Assembly (NCBI GenBank): GCA_030737875.1
Contig: CM060911.1
Coordinates: 110,712,625 to 110,776,624 of the forward strand
DNA length: 64,000 bases
Reading direction: 5' to 3'
Source of the DNA: Allium sativum
Taxonomy: Eukaryota > Streptophyta > Magnoliopsida > Asparagales > Amaryllidaceae
Shown: positions 11,895 to 21,330 of the stretch, piece by piece
Position numbering within the stretch: the first letter of the stretch is position 1
Layout of the letters: each line of letters opens with the position of its first letter
Position numbers and translations under genes: made by a program
The notes under the pieces: model-generated
What the model was told of the DNA's origin: nothing
Seen by the model: only the letters and a program-made list of their open reading frames with translations
Database searches by the model: none

Positions 11895-13526
11895 TTAAAT
11901 TGATTCGAAATCTATCTCCCGATGAGGAGGTAAACTTCCGACTTCTTCGAATATATCTTTGAATTCTCCAACTACGTCCAGTGTTTCAAGGTTCTCTTGT
12001 GGTGCTTCTAGGGTGTAGAGGAAACTACAGGTATAAATACTGGGTTTTCCACAAGGTATCCTAGCTTTACGATCTAAGCTTGTTATCAAGGTTATGGTTT
12101 CTTTATCACATTTTATCTTAGCCTGGAACTCGCTCAGCCAGTCCAATCCAAGAATAAAATTAAAACTTTTGAAATCTAGAACATAGAAATCAAAACGAAA
12201 GGAATGTGAGAGATATAACAGTGCTATATCCTCACAACACATTTTCAACTCATTTTTACCACCAATGGGATTTGATTTGAAAATTGGGTTTGGGGAAATA
12301 ATTGGTTCAAGGTTAAATTGATCTACGGTTTTAGAAGAAATAAAACTGTGTGAAGTGCCAGTATCAAATAAAACTCGAAGGTAAATTCCTTTAAATTGTA
12401 AAGTACCTTCCAGCACTCCCTTCCCTTTCACATTCTGAGAAGTAGATGGTTCATTCTTGATGGCATAAACCTTTTCCTGTGGTGCCCTCTTCATCAGCGG
12501 ATAGTCTTTCACCATGTGTCCTGGCTGGTGACAATTGAAACAGAGATTCTTCAATACCATCTCATTTCTTTGAGTTTGCTGCTGCTGCTGTTGTTGTTGA
12601 GGTTTCTTTTGCTGCTGTTGCGGTTGCTGTTGCTGAGGTTTCTTGTTTCCCTTCTGCTTACAAAATCGTGCAATGTGTCCCTTCTGCTTGCAGTTGTGAC
12701 ATAGAACATTCTTGAAACGGTTTTCAGTTTTCTGCTGAACTGCCTGTCCTTGGTTTTTGTCGTCTTTCCAGTTTGGGTTAAACTTCTTTTTCAGAGTATT
12801 TCCTCCACTTGCTTCTCCAGTCTGAGCCTTTGCTGCTGTTGGGTTCTTAGCATCCAAGGCTTCATACCTGAGTGCTAAATCCACTAATTCAACAAACGGA
12901 TCTTTCAGATGTCCCATCCTCCCTTGTAGACTATCCTTCAATCCAGCTACAAACATCTCATTCTTCTTTAGTGAAGTATTGACCAGCTCTGGTCCAAAGC
13001 TTGACAGTGCATTGAATTTGTTCTCATACTCAGTGACAGTCATGTTTTCCTGTTTCAAATCAATGAAGTCTCAGCACATCCTTGTTTTTTCAGTGGCTGG
13101 CAGATATTGGCCTTCAAAAGCTTCTTTGAACATGACCCAAGTAAAATTCCCCTCTGGAGTATTTGCAGTCTGGGCATCCCACCAGATGGCTGCAGCTCCC
13201 TCTAGATTCCATGAAGCTAAGAGACATTTATACTCGTCATCCAACTTCTGTCCCTTAAAAATCTTCTCACATGATCTAATCCAAGTGTGGATGTCAACCA
13301 GTGATTCAGTTCCCTTAAAAGTCTTCCCTCCCAGAGTAGTGTAATTCTTGCAAATCATAGCGAAGTTTGGCTGTGTTGGAGCTTGAACCACTTCTGTGGC
13401 ATCCACTTGGGCCTGATTAACAGTGTGCCCATTGGTCGTAGTTGTCCTACTTGCTCCTCGGTCTCGCCTTGCTTGGGAACTCATCATCAACTTTCGGAGT
13501 ATACGATTTTTAGAGTTAATACTCAT
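11895..13526 (-). pseudogene. Element A gag and aspartic protease
   Basis: The frame opens with MSINSKNRILRKLMMSSQA at 13526 and is interrupted by a single in-frame TGA (13071-13073). Beyond it the same frame continues to 11895. Gag hallmarks are FKGTESLVDIHTWI, AAIWWDAQ and NMTVTEYENKF. The nucleocapsid has a good CCHC knuckle (CHNCKQKGHIARFC), then a glutamine-rich linker, then a second knuckle in which the last Cys is Tyr (CFNCHQPGHMVKDY). The protease has LRVLFDTGTSHSFIS with an intact DTG. The frame is lost at REIDFESI, where the family continues into RT, indicating a one-base indel near 11900. The opposite-strand leucine-rich ORF is just the complement of the glutamine run. Confidence 0.85.
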
Positions 13527-13643
13527 TTGGAAAATAGTCTTAGGGATAACCTAAATTAATAACTTTGGTTGTCCTATCCTATAATAGTTTTTATATCAAA
13601 ATACGCACTCTCAGCACTAACTCACAGCCCAGGTGTTCAGAAA

Positions 13644-13663
13644 ACCTAAGCACTGATACAAAC
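13644..13663 (-). other. Primer-binding site of element A
   Basis: The minus strand reads GTTTGTATCAGTGCTTAGG directly after the LTR end CGTTACA. It resembles the initiator-Met type TGGTATCAGAGC with two changes. Confidence 0.7.
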
Positions 13664-14355
13664 TGTAACGACGCGATTTTCGATGCCTCGATAGTCGTGT
13701 CATTATTGAAAGAATTTAGAAGATGAGATAGAAAAGATAGAACTAGTAGTATAGAAGAATAAGGAAAACATCAGAATCTCACAGCGGAATTTCAAAAATA
13801 CATAATATATTACATCATAGAGTCTGATACATCATAGTACACATCATAATACATCATCACCATTGTACAACAACATAATTATACATTATCCTACTACAAC
13901 GACATGGGTACTTAAAATTAATATGCTACTAGGGACTTGAACTTGTACTTCATCAGGTTCCACTTGCCTACCTAAATCACTTGTCTACTCATAACAAGTG
14001 TTATGAGTACCCAAGAGTTTAGGAAACACAAAAAAATAAACTCTGGGTTAGTCAGGGGACTGAGGTGAGTAAACACAGTTAAATAGATTGTAAACAGGAA
14101 AACAAGGAATAAGGTTTTCCATATTGATTGATTTATTACTTTAGAAATCGTATATCAATCCATAACTAATATATGGATAATGACCCAAGTATTTTATATC
14201 AAAACGTTTGATATTACGATAGTTTGTATCAAATAAATAGGTATCTGGTGAAACGCTTGCATCTCACGTTCACATATATAGTATACAATCTAAAATCGCA
14301 GAGCGCTTATTGGAGATTGGATTCCAACATACAGAGTATGGGAGCACCTACTGAT

Positions 14356-14408
14356 CAGTGTACTCTAGAGAGGATACACTGGGGTTCAACAAGAACGTCT
14401 TGTAACCC
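14356..14408 (-). other. Two adjacent hairpins in LTR A
   Basis: Stem 1 is CAGTGTA/TACACTG (14356-14381) with CTCTAGAG in the loop. Stem 2 is GGGTT..ACAAGA/TCTTGTAACCC (14382-14408). The same pair, reversed with the element's orientation, is in LTR D at 36680-36733. Confidence 0.6.
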
Positions 14409-15384
14409 AGCCACACATGACCGTCCACTCATTTAGCTTGAGTGTAACGAGTATATTATCACTCCAACGGTTGAGCTCGATTTACCGTTTCCGAAAGCTA
14501 CAACAGTGAAAGAGATTTAAGAAGTTAAAATATGGAACTCCTCTAGATGGTGATAATATACCCTACTTGGGTATGACCCAACTAGCCATGCTGCCTAGCC
14601 CAACTTTTGTTATTTCCTGGTTGTGAGGTTTGAGGTCACGTTTCTCCTTCTGACAGATTATTTCTTTAACTACTTTGAATGTCACATCGTCCTATCCGTC
14701 AGAAATACTCATTCAATTACCCAAATATATCAGAGGCAATAAAGCTAAAAGAAATGAATTTCTCTGCTACCAAGGTGATATACTTATGTAAGTCGATGTG
14801 TAGACTCTAACTGATATACGTTATCAGACACTCGTCCATTCGGGTTTATCCTGGGACTGAACAGACCGAAGATACTATTTAAAATTTCTCTTGCATATCA
14901 TCATCTTCAGTATTCTGACATGCGTCGTATACTTCGAGTCGAAGTGGAATATTTATTCTGGATTCTTCGAAAACATGTATGAAATGTCTTTTATAGTCGA
15001 TAGATAATTATCAGTTTAATCTGATTATAATTCAGTTTACACATTATTTATCATCACACAAACAGTATATGTTTACTTCGTTCATAACAGGATAATTTAA
15101 TTATCTTTTGAAATCGAACAGTTAAAGTGTGTGCGTTGCGCACAGTATTTATTTTAGTTTTTTATCATCATTTACAAATGAGCGAAATAAGCGTGTGTGT
15201 CGCACACGGTGTTTCACATCGTTTATCATCGCTGTTTAGACGATGTTCCATACTTCCAATTTCTTTGTAAATTTTCTTCTTACGTTTAATTAATTATAAA
15301 TAGTTTAAATTTATAATTTAAATTAATTATTCACCTATTTTTTTATTTTTAAAACCTGTCGAATTTCTACAGTTGAACTTTCTG

Positions 15385-15672
15385 TTTCGGTCTTCTACTA
15401 CTTCCTTTCCACTTGCCTCTGACCAATTAAATAAAAACTCTCTTTTTATTTATTTAATTAATTATTTCTAAATTTTTATTTATTTTCTAAATTTTAAATT
15501 TAAAACTGTTTAAATTTAAAATCTCGTATTTACGGAAGTACTGGAGTACCGATTATTTCAAAGTACCACATACCAGGTTTGGCAAGTGCTAAAGTACTGG
15601 ATCTGGCAAGTGCCAAAGTACCGGTTTGGAAAATGCCAAGTACCAGGTTTGGTGCTACCTTTCCCCGTTAAA
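15385..15672 (-). repeat. LTR A segment absent from its partner LTR, with short internal repeats
   Basis: It is absent between about 4555 and 4560 in the other LTR. It contains a short array of AAGTAC(C/T)GG(A/T)T(C/T)TGG(A/C)AA(G/A)TGCC-like units at 15535-15660. Either LTR 3755-6639 lost it or this LTR gained it. Confidence 0.7.
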
Positions 15673-16864
15673 GTATTAATTTTCCTTTACTAGTACCACC
15701 TTTCTTCCTCAAGATCCAGTGCACAGTTGTGCACGTGCACAGTTGTGCACGTGCACACGCCAACAGACGTCGTCGACCACCAGTGACCACTCCAACACAT
15801 CGCCTTCCGCCTCCAGACTTCGTCGATGTCCCCTGACCCAATCATCAGTGGGTATGCAGTGATTTCACTGTTTCCATTTTCTTCCTTGAATGGGTTCATC
15901 GGAGATCTTGCCTCGTTCTCTCACCTCAGTCCACCGGAATGCTTCCGACTTCGACCACATCGCCACGTTGTCCCCCTCCGCCGTTTCCCCCAGACTGCAG
16001 CCTCCAAACTTCGTCGTCGTGATGCAGTTCCGATGTGAATGCAAACACAAAAATATGAACCCAAAACCCTATTTTTGGTTCGATCTATAGATTTACACTA
16101 TAGAAAAATCTTTTTGTATTTTTCCTATAACTCGCTAGCCCAGTCGTTCCATTCCTCCCTGCGCCATGAACTTCAGTCACTTAGATCGTCGGAATTTGAT
16201 CAGGAAGCAATTTCCGACCATCCCAATGTTTCTCGAGTATCACAGTTAAAAATCATGAATTTACCACTAAAAATCATCTTTAGTATTACGATTTCATTCA
16301 TATTTATAAACCATGATTCTTAGAGTTTTGAATTTTTCCTGTTATACTGTTGTTACAGAGAACATTATGTTTCTCTGTTTTCCTCGCATATAACTTCATT
16401 TTATTTTATTTACTCTGTTATATTTCTAATGTATAAAGCATATACATTAAACTCTTGTGTATACATAAATTTGCATGAGAATTTTGATTAAAATGTTCTC
16501 CTAGAATAGATAATTATGATATTCTGTTTTATCCAAAATGGAGCACAGATTTGTTAACTAAGGATTTAAACTAACTACAACACTTGTGCAAACATCGTAA
16601 TATGTTTCTACATGGAATATCAGTCTACACAGATGTAAATCAAGGTGTTCTAGCATCAGACATTATTTGTTGACAGTAAACAAATGATGATCACAGCAGA
16701 ACTTGCAACAGAGCATTCAAAAACCGATGTATTAATCAAAGACTTAAACAATAAAGTAACAGATGTTCACTCACCTTAATGCTTTCCAAAATCCCAGTAG
16801 AATGATCTTCAGAATTTAATGTGAACTTATTTTTTGTTGTGGGAGAAAATGCATGCTCATATGT

Positions 16865-16876
16865 AGTATTTATAGC
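16865..16876 (-). promoter_or_regulatory. TATA box of element A 5' LTR
   Basis: The minus strand reads GGCTATAAATAC, identical to the box at 5745-5756. It is placed to drive the A genomic RNA. Confidence 0.65.
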
Positions 16877-17487
16877 CAACTTAAGTTAGAATAAGTCCAT
16901 TTTTTTGCACATGCTCCTACAGTGAAATTCAGATTAGCCTTAACCCGTACCCCTTAGTTCCTACGGCTATTTTTTGAAAACTACGCATGAAAAATTTGTT
17001 TCATTAAGATGCCTCAACCAATAGCTTTATCCTACGTTAGTTCTTCTAGAAGCATTTTCCATGCTTTCATTAAATGCTAGGTATCTCCTTAGATTTGAAA
17101 GTATTTAAAAATTTGTTTTTCGTTATCTCTTTCTTACCTGATATTTTTCTTCATACAAGTTATGCACATGCAAACCACGCATGAGAGGTTTTTAGTTGTT
17201 TCTTATGTGATGGTTCTCAAATTCTAGTTTCACTATTCAAGGTAACATTCATTTAATAATTTTGTCTTACTACGTTTTGTCTTATATTCATGGATATTTC
17301 TTTCTTTCTTTCTTTTTGTCAAAGAGTCAAATGGTTTGGGTGCCATTTGTTTTATGTGTTCATATATGTACATTATGGCCGAATTGCCATATGCATACTT
17401 GTTTGGTTGTTTCTGTTTAAAGTCCTCCTTTATTTTTAAAGTAAACAAAAATACCCTTTTCCATGATGTATTCTACTAGTTATCTAC

Positions 17488-17520
<33 letters not shown>

Positions 17521-17660
17521 TATACGCTTATATGTTCATAACTACAAATATGTTTTCAAGTGATTATTTCAAATGTTACATATTTGCATTATGTTAAACA
17601 AGTTAAATTATAACTCCAATATGTACATTACTTAGTGTATTCATTCCATATATAATTATT

Positions 17661-17692
<32 letters not shown>

Positions 17693-17998
17693 TATATAAT
17701 TTTCAATTGCTTTTAGTTTTTGTTAAATATATCTTTTCACTTTAATTCCCTTATAACCGTGATTATCAAAGCTAGAAAAAGTCGGGACATTACAGTCCCC
17801 ACTAGGAATTCCCACTTAACCCCTCTTTATCCCTATGTCTTATCACGTGTCTCATCTTGGTTAAGTGCTTTTATTATGTTTCACATGCTACCCATGTTAC
17901 CCACTTAACCATTTATTATCCCCATGTCTAATCACGTGTCTTATCTTGGTCAATTGTTCATTAATTCATTATAACCATAATCTTGCAAGACCTCCCAC

Positions 17999-18190
17999 GT
18001 TAGATTACCGTTTTGCGGTTGCTGGATTTGTGGCGGTTCCGAGAAGGCTTATACCGCAATAATCTAACCTCGTGTCTTTGCATTATTACGCATCTAATTT
18101 CTGCCTTTGACCTCTCACATTAGATTATCGTTTGCTGTTGCTGGATTTGCGGGGCGGTTCCAGGCAGGCTTATACCGCAATCCGAATCTA
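17999..18190 (-). repeat. Duplicated long hairpin unit in LTR H
   Basis: In unit 1, GTTAGATTA (17999-18007) pairs with TAATCTAAC (18060-18068), and inside it TTGCGGT pairs with ACCGCAA. Unit 2 (18121-18190) keeps TAGATT/AATCTA and the same inner sequence. Each unit is bordered by GACACGAGG on one side and a GGGAGGTC/GAGAGGTC block on the other (minus strand). LTR G at 63750-63975 has the same two-unit layout. Confidence 0.7.
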
Positions 18191-18961
18191 ACCTCGTGTC
18201 TTAGGCGTTTATTATCACTTTCTTGATTCAAGCCCCAATTTCAAATCTTGGATTATAATATATTCCAATCACCCATAATTTCCAATCTAAATTATGTTTA
18301 TAATTTTAATCCAAATTATGCCTATAATCTCATGTGTACAAGTTATGCTAATTTATGTCTAAACCAATTTCCATATCCATCAACAATTTATGGCAAATCT
18401 CTTTTTATTACATATTTCCCAAACTTTTCCCAATCAATTCCAACATTATTCGTATGTAAATCTCAACGCAATATGCTTAGGCTCGAAGTTAGCCTAATAT
18501 CAAAAAGAAAAAAGGGAAATAAGAAGGGGAGAGAATCAAAACATCCAAATTGGCATAAACATATATATATATATGGGCATGTGAAATGAATAACGACAAA
18601 GTAGATCCGATAGGCATATGATAATAGCAATTGGGGTATGAATCAGAAGGATAACAAATTACAACACTTGATATGATTCATCTTATTTACAGGCATATAC
18701 ATCAGATCCAATTTACAATCCTATCACAATTACTTTTTAATTCAATTATATGTGAAAGTGACATAAACTCATAGTGATAGGATCTAAAAGAAGAGAATTA
18801 GGCTTTGTTGTAGCAGATCTTGATCTTAGTATATCCCTATTTTTATTTGTAGATCTGATCTTCTAATTTGACTTGATAGAGAAGAAAAGCTTGTTTTAAT
18901 TTAGATTAGAGCAGCATGGAGGCGCCATGGATGATAACAATGAGATTTCGGTTAGGTTCAA

Positions 18962-18975
18962 GTATTTATTTATAG
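18962..18975 (-). promoter_or_regulatory. TATA box of LTR H
   Basis: The minus strand reads CTATAAATAAATAC, about 390 bp inside the LTR. LTR G has a similar CCTATAAATAAG. Confidence 0.55.
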
Positions 18976-19090
18976 ATGTATTAAGTGAATTAGGACCTTT
19001 AGATTAGATTAGAAACCATCAGAATTGCTCAGATTAAAAAGACACGTCATCATGGAACTCTCCAGAATTCTGTAGATCTGGCTCGACCTG

Positions 19091-19148
19091 GGCGCACTTC
19101 CCAAGTGCACCAATGCAATTTTGTTCAGGCGCACTTCACAAGTGCGCC
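19091..19148 (-). repeat. Two palindromes in the upstream part of LTR H
   Basis: GGCGCACTT/AAGTGCGCC with a 3-base centre lies at 19128-19148, and GGCGCACTT/AAGTGCACC with a 3-base centre at 19091-19111. They sit 210-270 bp from the LTR start, where LTRs C and G carry palindromes of other sequence. Confidence 0.85.
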
Positions 19149-19739
19149 AGTTATTCTGGCCCATTTCCTGATTGTTCTACCCAACTTCTATCGTCCATAA
19201 CTCCTTCGTACGGTTTCCGTTTTACGCAAACTCGGACTCTATCTCAAGCATAATTCCGAGACGAACGCAATGGCATAACCTACTTCACTTAATTCTTCTT
19301 TTAAAAATTAATTATTCTTTAATTATTTCTATGTCATGTTTTAAAATTATGGGTTGTTACAGGTTATTTGGATTAATTGCTAATTGATTAGTTGAAAATA
19401 TAGATATAGTTATACATATAAATCATTAATTATATATTGATTCTGTTTATCAGAATATTTCATATTAGAATGAAATTGATGTTAATTATATTGTTTAACA
19501 TCTGTGGATGCAGGGAAACAGGTTGGAGGGATCCAACTGGATTCCTCATTATTTAAAAATATTGTTTTTTGTATATTGTGATACATGATTTGATATAAAA
19601 TATGTATTGATTATTATGACACTGGTCCTGTTATTTGGTATTTTAAATACCATAAGAAATACTAGAATGTAAAAAAGGGAATTTTCAAAGTGTATATTTA
19701 AAATAAAATATTTATATAAAATAAATAAAATTATAAAAA

Positions 19740-19838
19740 GAATTATTTGGGAAATAAATAGAATTATAAAAGGAATTATTTGGGAAATAAATAGAATTAT
19801 AAAAGAAAGTATTTGGGAAATAAATAGAATTATAAAAT
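19740..19838. repeat. 33-bp tandem repeat, 3 copies
   Basis: The unit contains TATTTGGGAAATAAATAGAA and ATTATAAAA. It is repeated three times with only a few changes in the third copy. Confidence 0.95.
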
Positions 19839-20925
19839 GAAATTGGCGAGATATAAAAGAACTACGAGAAGATGGATTTAAAGTAGATCATAAATAGAAA
19901 TCTTTTTTAACAGATAAATTGGAAAGATTAATTTATAAATAATGTTTTATAAATTAAGTAAAATATTTATCATTTGATAAATTGAATGTATAAGTCTGAA
20001 TTTATATAGAGAGGCGAAAATCGGGTTTAACACCGATATTTAAAATTGAATGTGAACGTAGTAGCTATAAAGGGAATTATCAATGAGATTATAAGTGTTG
20101 GAAATAAAAATAGGATTTTTGTATAAGTACTTCTATAAATAGAAATATGAATAGAATTGGGAAATGGGATATTATTTTAAAATACGAAATCAAACTGAAT
20201 TGATTATATAAAAGAAATATTATTCACATTCGATGTGAATAACGGATTAAAGTAAATATTTTGTAAATAAAAACATTCACAAAGGAAATTGGGTTTTGAA
20301 TAAGAATTAAGGAATATATGAATTCAAAACTGAAATTAGAAACTGATTGGAGATTAGTTAAGTTGAATGGTTTTCTATGTGTTGATCTGATGTTGGTTTC
20401 GGCCTTTGGGGTTGATACTCAGGGAACTGTTCTCTTACTGGTTTATAGTTAGAGACTGATAGATATGCGAGGATAGTGATGTGTGAATAAGAAATGGAAA
20501 TCTTTTCAAATGTTAATAACGTATATTTTCTAAATTTAGAAATAAGAATTGATGAATATATGGAAATGGGAAATGGAGGAATGAATAAATTAACGATAAA
20601 TTGATTTAAAGGGAAAAATGTTGATTTATGATTGATTGATTAAATTTCCATTTGGAAATAAAATCATTCTGTGTATGTATGTTTTCCTTTGATAGTTAAA
20701 TAATCGATTATCAAAGTTTTGACCATTTTTCTGTTGTCAATACGGAGAGACTGGGATCGGATTTATTAACTGAAAACCACTCCGTATGGGCATTAGCGTT
20801 GCGAATCAAATATAATGAAGATAATTGAAGATGGATTTTATGCAAGGGATGTTCTGGAAAATCCTAGGTAGAAATTTCCTAAGATGGGTTTACAAAAAAG
20901 TGCCTTCGGTTTGTCCAATCCCAGG

Positions 20926-20928
20926 ACA
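20926..20928. repeat. Left target-site duplication ACA of the CACTA element
   Basis: ACA occurs directly before CACTACAAC, and again at 36252-36254 directly after GTTGTAGTG. Confidence 0.85.
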
Positions 20929-20944
20929 CACTACAACAAAAACA

Positions 20945-21330
20945 CCATATTACAACTTTAATTTTACAACGGTGCATAAATCACTGTTGTAATAGAGCAT
21001 TTATTACAACGGTGCAAAACGCACTGTTGTAATAAATGTTTTTTACAACGGTGAAATTATCACTGTTGTAAAGAATATATATATTACCATATCACAATTT
21101 TAATTTTACAACGGTGCATTAATAACCGTTGTAATAGATTCTTTTTTACAACGGTGAATTAATCACTGTTGTAAAGAGCATATATATTACCATATTACAA
21201 CTTTAATTTTACAACGGTGGCGTCCACCGTTGTAATAGATCCCTTTTTACAACCTTGCAGAACTCACTGTTGTAATAAACATATATATCACAACTTTTCA
21301 TTTTATTCGTTGTAATTGAGATGCCTAGTG
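20945..21330. repeat. Left subterminal palindromic repeat array of the CACTA element
   Basis: There are about seven units of the form TTACAACGGTG...CACTGTTGTAA with short spacers; one has the exact partner CACCGTTGTAA. These are the expected binding sites for the element's TNPA-like protein, by analogy with En/Spm. Confidence 0.85.

Larger units (their letters stand above)
3755..17794 (-). mobile_element. Ty3/gypsy chromovirus A, nearly complete, degenerate
   Basis: This is a minus-strand LTR retrotransposon with the order 5' LTR (13664-17794), PBS, gag, protease, RT, RNase H, integrase, chromodomain, accessory ORF, polypurine tract and 3' LTR (3755-6639, truncated on the left by element E). 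The chromodomain after integrase and the PBS resembling the initiator-Met type place it among chromoviruses; the long LTRs suggest the Tekay/Del group, which is inference. The two LTRs are similar over nearly 3 kb but differ by many point changes and one indel of about 290 bp. The coding region has several stops and frameshifts, so the copy is inactive. The copia solo LTR at 6720-8159 is a later insertion. Confidence 0.85.
13664..17794 (-). repeat. 5' LTR of element A (4131 bp)
   Basis: On the minus strand it runs from TGTAATGTCCCGAC (17794) to TCGTTACA (13664), next to the PBS. The whole length is one LTR: LTR D at 36440-36560 carries the same join between the CCTCA(A)(G/A)CCTCACAACCAGG block and the CATGGCTA block that lies at 14588/14589 here. 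It has 290 bp (about 15385-15672) that the 3' LTR lacks. No gene is found in it. Confidence 0.8.
17795..19361 (-). repeat. Chromovirus H, 5' part of a minus-strand LTR
   Basis: On the minus strand it starts TGTAACAACCC at 19361. It has a conserved ATGCCATTGCGTTCGTCTCGG block, shared with LTR G at 61755-61780, and is cut at 17795 where LTR A begins. Features inside are two near-perfect palindromes (19091-19148), a TATA box (18962-18975) and two copies of a large hairpin unit (17985-18205). No coding sequence is seen. A is inferred to have inserted into H, and the rest of H is not in the window. Confidence 0.75.
19362..20928 (+). repeat. Left part of chromovirus LTR D, interrupted by the CACTA element
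   Basis: This non-coding, AT-rich DNA joins 36255 onward once the CACTA and its ACA duplication are removed. The downstream part is clearly a plus-strand chromovirus LTR. It contains a 33-bp tandem repeat at 19740-19838. The LTR start is not resolved; the element H LTR abuts at 19361/19362. Confidence 0.55.

Noticed and set aside
12516..12704. Leucine-rich plus-strand ORF
   Set aside because: It is the complement of the glutamine-rich gag linker of element A; the composition comes from CTG/TTG repeats.
3755..17794. Apparent TG...CA repeats of 2.9 and 3.2 kb (3755-6639 and 14589-17794) as complete LTRs
   Set aside because: The primer site and gag lie next to 13664, not 14589, and LTR D carries the sequence on both sides of the 14588/14589 join as one continuous stretch. 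The LTR therefore runs 13664-17794, and the left copy is merely truncated.
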